Part shown: piece by piece, positions 1 through 9,262 of the stretch
Position numbering within the stretch: the first letter of the stretch is position 1
Layout: each line of letters begins with the position of its first letter
Assembly: GCA_035534615.1 (NCBI GenBank)
Contig: DATLRO010000004.1
Location: forward strand, 1 to 64,000
Reading direction: 5' to 3'
DNA from: JAGWRA01 sp035534615
Lineage (GTDB): Bacteria > Acidobacteriota > Vicinamibacteria > Vicinamibacterales > CAVVIG01
Length of the DNA: 64,000 bases
Notes under the pieces: model-generated
The model's input: the letters and a program-made list of their open reading frames with translations, nothing else
The model's database searches: none
Told to the model about the DNA's origin: nothing
Translations under genes and position numbers: made by a program

Positions 1-160
1 GCGCCGGCGTCCGCGACGAGGGGGCCGCCCACAGCGTCACCTCGTGTCCCCGGCCGACCAGTCCGCCGGCGAGATCGGCAACGACCCGCTCGATCCCGCC
101 GTATTGACGCGGCGGGACGGGAATCAGCGGGTCCATGACGAGCAGGATCCGCAGGCTCAC
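1..160 (-). CDS. Glycosyltransferase family 4, N-terminal fragment cut by the window edge
   Basis: The first 53 codons of a minus-strand gene are present, starting at a GTG at 160. The start codon overlaps the TGA of the upstream gene (GTGA), which fixes the start and shows translational coupling. The protein begins with a hydrophobic beta strand (LRILLVMDPLIPVPP) followed by QYGGIERVVADLAGGL and RGHEVTLWAA. This is the donor-independent N-terminal Rossmann signature of GT4 retaining glycosyltransferases (GGIERVV type). Substrate cannot be told from this part. It is the last visible gene of the glycan operon that begins with asnB. Confidence 0.8.
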   Translation of the reverse strand, partial: MSLRILLVMDPLIPVPPRQYGGIERVVADLAGGLVGRGHEVTLWAAPSSRTPA

Positions 161-1398
161 GCGACCGCTCCGGCCACCGCCGCCAGCAGCGCGCCTCGCT
201 CCGCCGGGTCCTCCCAGTGCCATCGCCGCCGGGCCGCCTGCCAGGCGGCGCTCCGGCCGCGCGCGAGCAGCGCCTTGTCCGCGGCCCAGCGCGCCAGTCC
301 GTCCGCCAGGGCCTGGACGTCTCCCGACCGGTACACGAGCGCGCCGGCGCCGAGGTCGGCCGCGAGCGGCCGATGCCCGGGCGTATCGGTCAGCGCGACC
401 GCCAGTCCGGCCAGCGGATACACCAGCGCCTTGTTCGCCAGGCACAGCTCGCGGTTGCGCGACAGCGGCGCTTCCAGGACCAGGCCGACGTCGTACGGAC
501 GACTGAGCTCAATCATCTGATCGGGAGCCGCCGGCGGATGATGGACGATTCGCAGCTGCGGGGCGACGCGCTGCTGCAGGGCCGCCAGCGCGTCCAGGTA
601 ACCGTCCGCCGGCAGGCCGCGAAGATGGAGCTCGCCCGGCAGGCCCGCAATCCCCATCGCCTGCACGGCATCCTCGAGCCCGCGGCCTGGGCCGATCGTC
701 TGGCTGAACCAGTACAGACGCAACCGGTCGCCGGACGTCGGCGCCGCGTCTGGCGGCCGGGCCGGCAGCGGGAACGTGTTGTGGACGACGATCGGATCGA
801 GCCCGTACGTCCGCTGGTAGGCTGCCGCGATGGCCGCGCTGGAGACCGTGAGAAAGGCGGCGCCGGCAAGGACACCTCGCTCGATCCGTCCGTTCAGACG
901 GTCGAGGATGCGCGCCGAGGCGTCCGTCTGCTCGGCGCTGTGAAAGTCCTCCAGGTCCAGCGCATACGGCACCCGGCGGCGGCGCGCCGCCTCGGCGGCG
1001 GCGGCCAGGGCGCCTGACGTGCCCCCATAGATCAGGTCGGCGGGCTCGGCCGTCGCAGCCCGCACGAGCTCGGGATGCACCCGGCTCGCCGCCCGCGCCG
1101 CCAGCCCCAGCGGTGCCCGCGCCGGCCCGATGGCGCGGCACAGCGCCCGCGCGAGCCTGGCCCGCGCGCCGGTCCGGAGGTACGTGCGCGGCGCCGACTG
1201 CCGATCGTAGTCCACGACCGTCCAGGCCCACGGGCGGGTCGCCGCCAGGTCGCGGTCCGCCGCCGCCGCCCACGGCATGTACCGCGCGCTGACCACGCGC
1301 ACCCCGTACCCCGCGCCGGCCAGCGCATCGGCCGCTTTCAGCATGCGCGGGCAGGTTGCCAGGTGGCCGGACGTCACGATGCAGACGCGGGCGCTCAC
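157..1398 (-). CDS. Glycosyltransferase, GT4/GT-B type (413 aa)
   Basis: Probable GT-B glycosyltransferase that adds a sugar to the exported glycan at the cytoplasmic face of the inner membrane. The N-terminal domain begins VCIVTSGHLATCPRMLKAA. The C-terminal nucleotide-sugar domain holds LYWFSQTIGPGRGLEDAV (about residues 228-245) and an E-x7-E pair at E309/E317 (LEAPLSRNRELC), the usual GT4 donor-binding/catalytic feature. The ATG at 1398 overlaps the preceding stop (ATGA), and its own TGA overlaps the next GTG start. Length is typical for the family. Sugar specificity cannot be assigned from sequence. Confidence 0.85.
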   Translation of the reverse strand: MSARVCIVTSGHLATCPRMLKAADALAGAGYGVRVVSARYMPWAAAADRDLAATRPWAWTVVDYDRQSAPRTYLRTGARARLARALCRAIGPARAPLGLAARAASRVHPELVRAATAEPADLIYGGTSGALAAAAEAARRRRVPYALDLEDFHSAEQTDASARILDRLNGRIERGVLAGAAFLTVSSAAIAAAYQRTYGLDPIVVHNTFPLPARPPDAAPTSGDRLRLYWFSQTIGPGRGLEDAVQAMGIAGLPGELHLRGLPADGYLDALAALQQRVAPQLRIVHHPPAAPDQMIELSRPYDVGLVLEAPLSRNRELCLANKALVYPLAGLAVALTDTPGHRPLAADLGAGALVYRSGDVQALADGLARWAADKALLARGRSAAWQAARRRWHWEDPAERGALLAAVAGAVA

Positions 1399-2801
1399 GA
1401 CGCGCGGGGCACCGCTGCCAGGCGCGTGTACAGCGCCTCATAGTCAGCCGCGATCGCGTCCATCGTCCGGGCCGGCGGGAGCGCCAGGCGCCAGCGGTCG
1501 ATCGTGCCGGCTGGCGTCCGCGCCACCTCGTTCAGAATGGCGGCGAGGGCCCCTTCATCGCCCGCGTCGAACAGCCGCCCGTTGACGCCGTCGTCAATCA
1601 GCTCGGGCAGGGCGCCGATGCGGCTGGCGATGACGGGCGTGCCGACCGCCTGCGCCTCAATCGCGACCGTCGGCCCGTTCTCGAACCAGAGCGACGGGCA
1701 GCACAGCAAATCGTAGCGCGCGAGGACCGCCCCGACCTCGTCCGGGGCGAGCGGAGGACCGACCGTCACGCGCGGATCGCCGGCCGCAGCCGCCTGCAGT
1801 GCCCGCAGATACCGGGTCCCGGCCGGTCCGGAGACCGGACCGCGAATCTCCACGCGCAACGGAAGGTCGGCCGCCAGACGCGTCACCGCCCGCACCAGCA
1901 CGTCCGGTCCCTTGGTCGGATCGATCCGGCCGAGGAATCCGACCGTGATCGGCGCGACCGACGGCCGCCGGTCCGGCCCCGGCTTCGGCACGAGGCCCGT
2001 TTGGCTGACGCCGAGCCGATTGACGACCACCGCCTCGTCCGGAAGCCCGTTGGCACCGATGATTGCGGCGGCGCGCCGGTTGAGGACAACGAACGCGTCC
2101 AGGAGCGCCATCAGCTCCTTCTGGTGCGCCTGGTCCCGGCGGATCGACGCGTTCAGGCCGAGCCCCGTGCCGATCGGCCCCGACAGGCGTCCGAGCGCGC
2201 CGCTCACGGGCGATGTCAGCACGCCGATCGCATCGGCCAGGGGCCGCGGCAATCCCTTCTGCTGCAGCACGCAGGCGGCGCATTTCGCCGGGCGGCACAC
2301 GCCATCGCAGGGGCGCCGGCCCCATCGCATGAGCGTCCCGCGCCGGCAGAGGAAGCCCAGGCCGGGCAGATGGTTCGTCAGCACCGTCCGCGCCCCTGCG
2401 CCGGCCGCCGCCCGCACTTCGTGCAGGCCGAGCCCCGTCACGAAGCCATGAAAATGGACAATCGTCGGACGCTGCCCGCGCAGCCAGGCATGGAAGCGCT
2501 CCGCACCGCGCACCGGCACCAGCCCCTGGGCTTCTGCGCGCGTCGGAACGGCCGGAATCGGATAGCGGTAGACCGGCACGTCATGGTGCGCGTAGACCCG
2601 TTCGGCGGTCGCGCCGGCGTCCGGTGCCGCGACCGCGACCCGGTGGCCGGCGCGCAGCTGCCGGCGGCACAGGCCGTCGACGTAGACCTCCGTGCCTCCG
2701 AGGCTGTCGGGAAAGTACCAGCCGAGGGCGTGGACGATCCGCAATTCAATCCTGCGATCGCTCAGCCCAGGCGTTGGCGCCTGGGATGAGATATCGTCCA
2801 T
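1395..2801 (-). CDS. Glycosyltransferase family 4 with a cysteine-rich insertion
   Basis: GT4 retaining glycosyltransferase. The N-terminus reads RIVHALGWYFPDSLGGTEVY, the central strand VGFLGRIDPTKGPDVLVRAV, and the C-terminal donor site contains E-x7-E (ENGPTVAIE) followed by GTPVIASRIGALPELI. Between the two Rossmann folds is a Cys-rich stretch (FLCRRGTL then PCDGVCRPAKCAACVL), five or six cysteines that could bind metal. Start: the ATG at 2801 overlaps the upstream gene by 56 bases and has no ribosome site. A TTG at 2744, two bases after the upstream stop region and with AGG nearby, would give a protein starting exactly at the usual family N-terminus and may be the true start. The 3' end overlaps the next gene as ATGA. 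Confidence 0.85.
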   Translation of the reverse strand: MDDISSQAPTPGLSDRRIELRIVHALGWYFPDSLGGTEVYVDGLCRRQLRAGHRVAVAAPDAGATAERVYAHHDVPVYRYPIPAVPTRAEAQGLVPVRGAERFHAWLRGQRPTIVHFHGFVTGLGLHEVRAAAGAGARTVLTNHLPGLGFLCRRGTLMRWGRRPCDGVCRPAKCAACVLQQKGLPRPLADAIGVLTSPVSGALGRLSGPIGTGLGLNASIRRDQAHQKELMALLDAFVVLNRRAAAIIGANGLPDEAVVVNRLGVSQTGLVPKPGPDRRPSVAPITVGFLGRIDPTKGPDVLVRAVTRLAADLPLRVEIRGPVSGPAGTRYLRALQAAAAGDPRVTVGPPLAPDEVGAVLARYDLLCCPSLWFENGPTVAIEAQAVGTPVIASRIGALPELIDDGVNGRLFDAGDEGALAAILNEVARTPAGTIDRWRLALPPARTMDAIAADYEALYTRLAAVPRAS

Positions 2802-3705
2802 CCGACGCGAGCGGGGTACCCGCCAGCCGGTGACGGACCGGGGGCCGGAGGTAACGCACCCAGTCGGCGATCGAACGTCCGCTGTGCCGCCACGCCCTCC
2901 AGGCCACGCCAAACCGCCCGTGCCTCAGTTGCCGCGCGATCCACCGCGCGAGGTCGAACGTTCGATTGCGCCTGGCCTGTTCACGATCCTCGGCCGCCAG
3001 CGGGCAGTCTGGTGCGGACAGGGCGCGCCATTCGATGTCGAGCACCGGCAGTGCGTCGTAAGCGGCGTCCGGTCGCTGCAGGTGCTGCTCGTCATGCACG
3101 CGGTACCAGAAGAGGTCGCCGGGCACCAGAACGACCGAGAGCGCTGCACAGGCGTTCAGCCAGAACACGTTGTCGGAATGCGGACCGATCTCGGGGAAGC
3201 CACCCAGGTCTCGAAAGACGTCGGCGCGGAACAGCGCGCAGGCCGGCCCCCCGAAGAACATGCCGTGGCCGAGAAACTCCCGCTCGTAACACTGCTGCGG
3301 CGTCAGCAGCATGGGACACGGGCCGCCCGGCCAGCCCCCCCGCGCCGAGAGTGCAAATCCGGCGCGCGGCTCGGCCAGCAGCGGCCGGACCATCGTCTCC
3401 AGGCAATGCGGATACATCAGATCGTCCGAGTCGTGGTACTTGAGCAGCGAGCCACGAGCCAGCGTCGCCGCATGATTGCGGTTCGGATAATCGCCGAGGT
3501 TCCGCGGATTGACCGACACCCGGATCCGGCTGTCCGTCGCGGCATAACGTTCGGCCACCTCCACCGTCCGGTCGGTCGAGGCATCGTCGACGATCAGCAG
3601 CTCGAAGTCATCGAGGGTCTGCCCGAGCACACTCTCGATGGCCGAGGCGATGTAGGCCTCGCGGTTGTACGCGGTCATCAGCACGCTGACGAGAGGAGGG
3701 CTCAT
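2746..3705 (-). CDS. Glycosyltransferase family 2 (GT-A fold, 319 aa)
   Basis: Inverting GT2 enzyme using a nucleotide-sugar. The N-terminus shows VSVLMTAYNREAYIASAIES and LLIVDDASTDRTVEV, the GT-A nucleotide-binding site. LLKYHDSDDLMYPHCLE supplies the DxD-like metal-binding motif. Further on, DVFRDLGGFPEIGPHSDNVFW matches the acceptor-side ED-like region. The start was placed at the ATG at 3705 because the fold begins right after it and the 35 codons upstream are arginine-rich shadow. It lies 22 bases after the preceding membrane glycosyltransferase and belongs to the same operon. Acceptor and sugar are unknown. Confidence 0.88.
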   Translation of the reverse strand: MSPPLVSVLMTAYNREAYIASAIESVLGQTLDDFELLIVDDASTDRTVEVAERYAATDSRIRVSVNPRNLGDYPNRNHAATLARGSLLKYHDSDDLMYPHCLETMVRPLLAEPRAGFALSARGGWPGGPCPMLLTPQQCYEREFLGHGMFFGGPACALFRADVFRDLGGFPEIGPHSDNVFWLNACAALSVVLVPGDLFWYRVHDEQHLQRPDAAYDALPVLDIEWRALSAPDCPLAAEDREQARRNRTFDLARWIARQLRHGRFGVAWRAWRHSGRSIADWVRYLRPPVRHRLAGTPLASDGRYLIPGANAWAERSQD

Positions 3706-3727
3706 CGTCTCGATCCCGGCGGACGGT

Positions 3728-5020
3728 TCACGACGCCTCGCCGACCGGCGCCGGCACGCCGGAATGAGCGGTGCCTGGCGTCCGTGGCGCCGCCAGGACG
3801 GACGCGGCAAAGACGGCCAGCAGCGGCGTCATCGGCAGGCCGTACCGGGCGTCGGCGTACATCGGCAGCTGCGCGACGATGAGAAATGCGGGGAACGCCC
3901 AGATCGGCAGCGCCGCCGGCAGCCGGCGGCGCTCGCGGATCAGGCCCCACGCCGCCAGCACGAAAAAGACCACGTTGCCGGCCGCCATGCCCACCTGGAC
4001 GAGCAGGGGGCCGATCCGCCCGGTCCGCCAGGCGGCGGCAAACGAGAGATTGGACGAACCGCGCAGCATATAGCCGCCCGTATCGATGAACAGCCGCGGA
4101 TACTGCGACAGTCGAGCCAGCAGCCAGTCACCGGGATGGTGCACCACATAGCGGAGCACGCCCACCGCGGTCGTCGGCCAGGCTGCCGTGTGGCCCCCTG
4201 CCGTGGATGCCTCGACCCTGTGCGGGGCCAGCAGTTGCGGCCAGGCTCTCTCCCCGACGCGCAGCCGTATCGTTCCGAACACCAGGTTGTCGGTCCAGCC
4301 GGCCTCGGCCACGGTGGGGCGGCCGACGAGGCGGTAGTTGCGGACGACCCAGGGCGCCACCACGAGAAGCGCGACGAGGGCGGCGCGCCCGCCACAGGAC
4401 ACCATGGGCAGGCGCCGCCATCGCGGCCAGGCGGCCGCCGCCACCAGCAGCAGCACAAAAGGGTACAGGACCGCTCGCGTCAGCGTCGCGAGTCCCAGCG
4501 CGACCCCCGCGCTGATCCACCGGCCCCGGCCCCACGCCAGCACGCCGCCGACGAGCAGGAACGTGAACAGCGTCTCCGTCATCACCGTCGCGACGTATCG
4601 CCCGCTCATCGGACCAAAGGCCACCAGAAGCGCCGCCGTCAGCGCGACTTTCCGACCGAACGCGCGCCGGGCAATCAGGTATACGAACACGGCGGTCATC
4701 GCTCCGAGGACGGCCTGCACCAGGTAGACCGTGAGCAGCGGCGGCCGGTGTCCGTGCCAGAGCAGTGCGATCAGGGCCGGGTAGAGGGGCGGGCGGTACG
4801 CGGTCAGGGTGACACCGTCGAAGCTGAAGGCCCCGTGCCGCACAATCGACCGTGCCAGGGCCAGATACTGCGCGCTGTCACCATGCACCCACGGGCCGTA
4901 CAGAATCCAGCACAGGCGAAGGCCGAACGCCACGGCCAGGACGGACAGCCCGTCCTGCATGCCGGCCGGCAGATCCCCCGCCCGGCCGAATCTCCCCGCG
5001 CGCGGATCGGGCTCAGTCAT
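3728..5020 (-). CDS. GT-C membrane glycosyltransferase (PMT/ArnT-like, GT39/GT83 type)
   Basis: Multi-span inner-membrane protein of about 430 residues. The first periplasmic loop contains an acidic pair in the context GPWVHGDSAQYLALARSIV, followed by TAYRPPLYPALIALL. This is the arrangement seen in GT-C enzymes that take sugars from polyprenyl phosphate (Pmt, ArnT, RgtA-type families). About ten hydrophobic segments follow, for example LVQAVLGAMTAVFVYLIA and LFTFLLVGGVLAW. The ATG at 5020 has a good GGGGGA ribosome site; an in-frame ATG at 5059 has none. It probably decorates the glycan or a lipid on the periplasmic side. Confidence 0.82.
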   Translation of the reverse strand: MTEPDPRAGRFGRAGDLPAGMQDGLSVLAVAFGLRLCWILYGPWVHGDSAQYLALARSIVRHGAFSFDGVTLTAYRPPLYPALIALLWHGHRPPLLTVYLVQAVLGAMTAVFVYLIARRAFGRKVALTAALLVAFGPMSGRYVATVMTETLFTFLLVGGVLAWGRGRWISAGVALGLATLTRAVLYPFVLLLVAAAAWPRWRRLPMVSCGGRAALVALLVVAPWVVRNYRLVGRPTVAEAGWTDNLVFGTIRLRVGERAWPQLLAPHRVEASTAGGHTAAWPTTAVGVLRYVVHHPGDWLLARLSQYPRLFIDTGGYMLRGSSNLSFAAAWRTGRIGPLLVQVGMAAGNVVFFVLAAWGLIRERRRLPAALPIWAFPAFLIVAQLPMYADARYGLPMTPLLAVFAASVLAAPRTPGTAHSGVPAPVGEAS

Positions 5021-5074
5021 CCGGCGTCCCCCGCGCGCCGGCAGCCCGAACCGCCGCATCGATGCATCGGCGAA

Positions 5075-6253
5075 TCACTGTCGGACCAGTCCGCGCACGA
5101 ACTTCGTCAGGGCGTTCGGCACCCAGGGGCGGTCGAGGCGGCTGCCATACGGCAGCCGCACGTCACGCGGTCGCGGACGCCGCAGATCCTGCCAGCGCGC
5201 GTACAGCGCCTGATACGCGGCCACGCGATCGCGGATGTCGTACTGCTCGGCGACCAGCCGGCGTGCAGCGTGGCTGTACGCCTCGAGACGGTCGCGATCG
5301 CCGGCGAGCCCGGCGATCGCCCGGGCGAAGCCGTCCACGTCCCCGGCCGCAATCCGTTCGCCGGTCACACCGGGCCATACGACCTCGGGCACGCCGCTCC
5401 GCAGATCGGTCACGACCGGCGCGACGCCGGCCGCCATCGCCTCCAGCATCGCGACCGGCAGGCCTTCGGCCCGGCTGGGCAGCACGAACACATCCTGATC
5501 GAGGAACTGGTGCCGGACCTGCGTATTCGGAAGGTGCCCTGCCCAGCGCACGTGAGGCGCAGCGGGCCACGCCGCCCGCAGCCGCGGTTCGTCCGGGCCG
5601 GCGCCGATCACCGTCCAGATCGCGTCCACGCCTGACTCGCGCAGGAGCCGGTCGATCGCCGGCAGGTCCAGAATCCCCTTGGCCTCGTCCAGGCGGCCCG
5701 CATACACGAGGCGCAGCGGGCCGGCCGTGGCGCGACGCGCGCGGTCGGGAATCACGACGCCGTACGGGAGGTGAAAGATCGACTCGCGCCGGTGCGGCAG
5801 CTTCTGCGCCAGCTGCTCGGCGACGACGCGGCTGTAGCCGACGAACAGGTCGACGACCTCCTGGTGACGGATGGCGAGGTCGTAATAGTAGTCGTAGTCG
5901 CCGTGCAGAATCTGGACGCTCGTGCGCCCCACGTCGTGCGCGGACAGCAGGGCGAGATCCAGCAGGTCGTTCGCGACGATCACGCCCGGGCCCGGCGGCA
6001 GCGCCGCCCGCAGGCGGCGCAGCACGGCATGCAGGTTCTCACCGGGCAGCCGGTAGCCGACCGTCGTCTGGCTGTCGGCCGCGAGCCGTCCGCCGAAGGC
6101 GGCGTCGCGCTCGCCGTCGTTGCGCGTCAGGACGGCGTGGTACGCCAGCCCGTCCGGACGCCGGTGCTCCAGCAGGTTGGCGATGATGTTCGTCGCGCCG
6201 CCCATCTTGTCGGGCAGCACGTACACGACGCTCGGACGCCCGGACGCCGCCAT
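5075..6253 (-). CDS. Glycosyltransferase family 4 (392 aa)
   Basis: GT4 retaining glycosyltransferase. The N-terminal part has VVYVLPDKMGGATNIIANLL and the C-terminal part LRLVYAGRLDEAKGILDLPA. The donor site has an E-x7-E motif (PSRAEGLPVAMLEAMAAG). The ATG at 6253 shares its A with the upstream TAA (TAATG), which fixes the start; the 28 extra in-frame codons upstream lie inside the methyltransferase gene. A Tyr/Asp-rich stretch (ILHGDYDYYYDLAIRH) sits at the acceptor side. It is followed by the GT-C gene after a gap of about 50 bases. Confidence 0.87.
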   Translation of the reverse strand: MAASGRPSVVYVLPDKMGGATNIIANLLEHRRPDGLAYHAVLTRNDGERDAAFGGRLAADSQTTVGYRLPGENLHAVLRRLRAALPPGPGVIVANDLLDLALLSAHDVGRTSVQILHGDYDYYYDLAIRHQEVVDLFVGYSRVVAEQLAQKLPHRRESIFHLPYGVVIPDRARRATAGPLRLVYAGRLDEAKGILDLPAIDRLLRESGVDAIWTVIGAGPDEPRLRAAWPAAPHVRWAGHLPNTQVRHQFLDQDVFVLPSRAEGLPVAMLEAMAAGVAPVVTDLRSGVPEVVWPGVTGERIAAGDVDGFARAIAGLAGDRDRLEAYSHAARRLVAEQYDIRDRVAAYQALYARWQDLRRPRPRDVRLPYGSRLDRPWVPNALTKFVRGLVRQ

Positions 6254-7095
6254 TACCGCCACGCCTTCACGAGACAGGTCCAGCAGAGCGGCGCGCCGGG
6301 AAACGGCGTGTCGCCGCCGGCCACGGGCGGCCGCCACGGCAGCGGATTCAGCTCGCCGAGGCTGACGGTGAACCCGGCCGCCGACAGCGCGGACAGCACC
6401 GCCGGCGCGTGGCGCCGGCCGGGCTCGAACTCGTGCAGGTCGAGCAGCAGGATCGCGACGCGGCCCAGGACGTCCGCGCAGTCCTCGAGGACGGCGCGCT
6501 CCGCCCCTTCGATGTCGAGCTTCAGCAGGTCGATCGATTCGGCCTCCAGCAGATCTCGCAGCCGGATGCCGGGAACGGCCAGCCGCTCGCCGGGCAGCGC
6601 GCCGGCCAGCTCGTCGAGCGCGCCGGAATCGGCCCCCTCGCAGCGGAAGTCGACCGGGCCGCTTCGCGTCCAGACGGCGGCGTTAACCGCCTCCACGTCG
6701 CCGGCGCCGTTCGCCGCCAGATTGGCCGCCAGCAGACGGGTCAGGGTCGGATCGGCCTCGTAAGCGGTGATCCGCGCCGCCGGGTACAGTCGCTTGAAGT
6801 ACAGGCTCGCCAGGCCGACGTTGGCGCCGCAGTCCAGAATCCGCGGCGCCGATCGCCCGCTGCGGAACCGGAGGGTCTCCTTGACGAACAGGTCGTGCCA
6901 CTGCGGACAGATGGTGAGCAGATCGCTGTACTGGATCCGGTACCCCATGAGATCGATCCGGCCGGGCGTGTAGCGCGCGACCTGCCCGGCGGTCCGGCAG
7001 GCGCGCCGCCAGGCGGCGACCGCCGGCGTCGGCCACACCTGCCGGCGAATCGCGCCGGCGGTCCGGCGAACTCCGGCGAGACGGGGCGCGGTCAT
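6253..7095 (-). CDS. FkbM family SAM-dependent methyltransferase, copy 1 (280 aa)
   Basis: Methyltransferase of the FkbM family, which usually O-methylates sugars or polyketide hydroxyls. The SAM-binding glycine motif is ILDCGANVGLASLYFKRLYP (about residue 85), followed by the acidic ribose-binding strand ITAYEADP and the conserved FkbM block IDLLKLDIEGAERAVLED. The start is the ATG at 7095 overlapping the upstream TGA (TGATG). It is a tandem paralogue of the next gene: the block CPQWHDxFVxETLRFR is nearly identical. Position between a Wzt-type ATPase and glycosyltransferases indicates that the methyl acceptor is the exported glycan (inference). Confidence 0.88.
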   Translation of the reverse strand: MTAPRLAGVRRTAGAIRRQVWPTPAVAAWRRACRTAGQVARYTPGRIDLMGYRIQYSDLLTICPQWHDLFVKETLRFRSGRSAPRILDCGANVGLASLYFKRLYPAARITAYEADPTLTRLLAANLAANGAGDVEAVNAAVWTRSGPVDFRCEGADSGALDELAGALPGERLAVPGIRLRDLLEAESIDLLKLDIEGAERAVLEDCADVLGRVAILLLDLHEFEPGRRHAPAVLSALSAAGFTVSLGELNPLPWRPPVAGGDTPFPGAPLCWTCLVKAWR

Positions 7096-7940
7096 CACGA
7101 GGGGTCGGGCCTCCAGGCCCGCACCAGCGTCAGCCAGCAGGCCTGACCGCGGGCGAACGGCGATGGCGGCGCCGTGCACGGCCTCCAGGTGATCGGCAGC
7201 AGGTCATCGAGCGCCGTCGTGAACCCGGCCCGGTCGAGCAGCTCGAGCACGGCGGGGAGCAGCCGGCGGGCCGGCGTGAAATCGTGCACCTCCACGTGAA
7301 TGGCGGACACGCGGTCCAGGACGCCGCCGCAGTCGGCCAGCAGGTCGAGTTCCGCGCCTTCGACGTCCAGCTTCAGCAGGTCCACCGGCTCGCGCACCAG
7401 CCGGTCGCGCAGCCGCTCGGCCGGCACCGCGACGGACGGTCCGTCAATCCCGGGCGACAGTCCGGCGATGGCACCCGAGTCGGCCCCTTCCGCGACGAAG
7501 CGCACCGTGCCGCCGGCCACCCAGACCGCCTTGGCGACCACCTCGACGTCGCCGGCGCCGTTGCGGGCGAGGTTGTCCCGCAGCATCGCGGCAATGGCGG
7601 GATCGGCTTCGAAGGCGGTGATCCGGGCGCCGGGATAGCAGCGCTTCCAGAACAGCGTGGCGAGACCGACATTGGCGCCGCAGTCGAGAATCCTGGGCGC
7701 TCCGGTGCGCGCGCGGAATCGCAGCGTCTCGCGCACGAAGATGTCGTGCCACTGGGGGCACAGCATCAGCAGGTCGGGATACGCGAGGTCATAGGCCAGC
7801 AGGCGGATGCGCCCCGCCCGATGCCGGGGCGTCCGGTCCGCCAGCCGGCAGGCCCGCCGCCAGTCAGCCTCGGCCGGCGGCGGGTGCATCCGGCGCCAGC
7901 CGGCCCGCACGTAGTACCGGAAGGCCTGGAGCCTCGACAT
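7095..7940 (-). CDS. FkbM family SAM-dependent methyltransferase, copy 2 (281 aa)
   Basis: Same family and layout as its downstream neighbour: SAM motif ILDCGANVGLATLFWKRCYP, acidic strand ITAFEADP, and VDLLKLDVEGAELDLLADC. The ATG at 7940 overlaps the TAA of the ABC ATPase gene (TAATG); the longer reading frame upstream belongs to that gene's coding region. The two FkbM copies share the same conserved core but differ in the C-terminal third, as expected for an old tandem duplication with different acceptor positions. Direct coupling to wzt suggests coordinated synthesis with the exporter. Confidence 0.88.
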   Translation of the reverse strand: MSRLQAFRYYVRAGWRRMHPPPAEADWRRACRLADRTPRHRAGRIRLLAYDLAYPDLLMLCPQWHDIFVRETLRFRARTGAPRILDCGANVGLATLFWKRCYPGARITAFEADPAIAAMLRDNLARNGAGDVEVVAKAVWVAGGTVRFVAEGADSGAIAGLSPGIDGPSVAVPAERLRDRLVREPVDLLKLDVEGAELDLLADCGGVLDRVSAIHVEVHDFTPARRLLPAVLELLDRAGFTTALDDLLPITWRPCTAPPSPFARGQACWLTLVRAWRPDPS

Positions 7941-9262
7941 TACGCCGGGCGCCCGCCGCTCCATTCCGGCGCCGGCACCTGACAGGCCCAGCGGGCCCGC
8001 CGGCACACGAGGCCGGTCCGGGCCTGCACTTCGTAGGGCCGCCACGGCCGTTCGGGCGGCAGCACGTCGAACTCGAACGCATCGGGAATCTCGTCGACGT
8101 GCTCCAGGTACGGCACGCCGAGAAACACGTGCACGCGATAGCGCCCCGGCACGAACGTCGGGCCGGCCAGCGTCGCCTCCACGCGGCAGCGCGAGGCGGC
8201 CGGCAGTTCGACGCCGTCATCGTCGGCCGTCATCACGCCGACCAGCGGCCGGCCGTCGTCCGTGCAGATGATCAGCTCGAGGATCAGCCCGCGCAGGCTC
8301 GCGCCGGTCGCGCCCGCGTCGCGGAGCTCGAGATCGACGGCGAAGCGGAGGTCGCCGTCGGCCGGCACCGCCCCGACCCGGGCGCCCGTCGCGTCGAGCA
8401 GTGCGACGTCGGTGACGCCGGCCCACCCGGTGCCGAGGCGGGCGTGCGGGGTGAACCGGCCGAGGCCGCCGCCCTCCTCGCGATGGGAGGCCCGGTAGGC
8501 GGCCACGACCCGGTCGATCGGACCGAGATCCGCGAGCCGGCCCCGGTCGATCCACAACCCCTTCGTGCAGAGCCGCTGCACCGCTTCCATGTTGTGGCTG
8601 ACGAAGAGCACGGTGCGGCCGTGACGGGCCACCTCGTCCATCTTGCCGAGACACTTGCGCTGGAACGGCGCATCGCCGACCGCCAGCACCTCGTCCACCA
8701 GCAGGATCTCGGTGTCGAGGTGCGCCGCCACCGCGAAGGCCAGCCGCATGTGCATCCCGCTCGAGTAGTGCTTGACCGGCGTGTCGATGAACTTCCCGAC
8801 TTCGGCGAACGCCACGATTTCGTCGAACTTCCGATCGATCTCGGCCCGGCGCATGCCGAGGATGGCGCCGTTGAGATAGGTGTTCTCGCGTCCGGTCAGA
8901 TCGTGGTGGAAGCCGGTGCCGACCTCCAGCAGCGAGCCGACGCGGCCGCGCAGGTCGGCGTGCCCCTCGGTCGGCTCCGTGATCCGCGACAGCAGCTTGA
9001 GCAGCGTCGACTTGCCGGCGCCATTGGCCCCGACGATGCCGACCGTGTCGCCGCGCTGCACGTCGAACGACAGGTCGCGCAGCGCCCAGAGGGCCCGGTC
9101 CTCCGCGCCGGCACCGCCGCCCCGCCTCCAGCCGGCGCGCAGGCGCGACGGCCAGGCGGCGATCGCGTCGCGCAGCGTGCCGGGCGCGCGCCCGGCGTAC
9201 GGGCCGATCGTGTACCGCTTCCCGAGACCCGTCGCCTGAATCACGGTGTCGGTCGTCGCCAT
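7940..9262 (-). CDS. wzt: Polysaccharide ABC exporter ATP-binding protein with Wzt C-terminal domain (440 aa)
   Basis: Cytoplasmic ATPase of an O-antigen/capsule-type ABC exporter. The nucleotide-binding domain has Walker A GANGAGKST (about 78-86), a signature loop KHYSSGMHMRLAFAVA, and Walker B ILLVDEVLAVGD, then H-loop LFVSHNM. From about residue 270 a second beta-rich domain follows (VTDVALLDATGARVGAV, FVPGRYRVHVFLGV), matching the Wzt C-terminal carbohydrate-binding domain that recognises the finished, often end-modified, glycan. The ATG at 9262 overlaps the stop of the permease (TGATG). The next gene is a methyltransferase, which fits recognition of a methyl-capped chain. Confidence 0.92.
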   Translation of the reverse strand: MATTDTVIQATGLGKRYTIGPYAGRAPGTLRDAIAAWPSRLRAGWRRGGGAGAEDRALWALRDLSFDVQRGDTVGIVGANGAGKSTLLKLLSRITEPTEGHADLRGRVGSLLEVGTGFHHDLTGRENTYLNGAILGMRRAEIDRKFDEIVAFAEVGKFIDTPVKHYSSGMHMRLAFAVAAHLDTEILLVDEVLAVGDAPFQRKCLGKMDEVARHGRTVLFVSHNMEAVQRLCTKGLWIDRGRLADLGPIDRVVAAYRASHREEGGGLGRFTPHARLGTGWAGVTDVALLDATGARVGAVPADGDLRFAVDLELRDAGATGASLRGLILELIICTDDGRPLVGVMTADDDGVELPAASRCRVEATLAGPTFVPGRYRVHVFLGVPYLEHVDEIPDAFEFDVLPPERPWRPYEVQARTGLVCRRARWACQVPAPEWSGGRPA

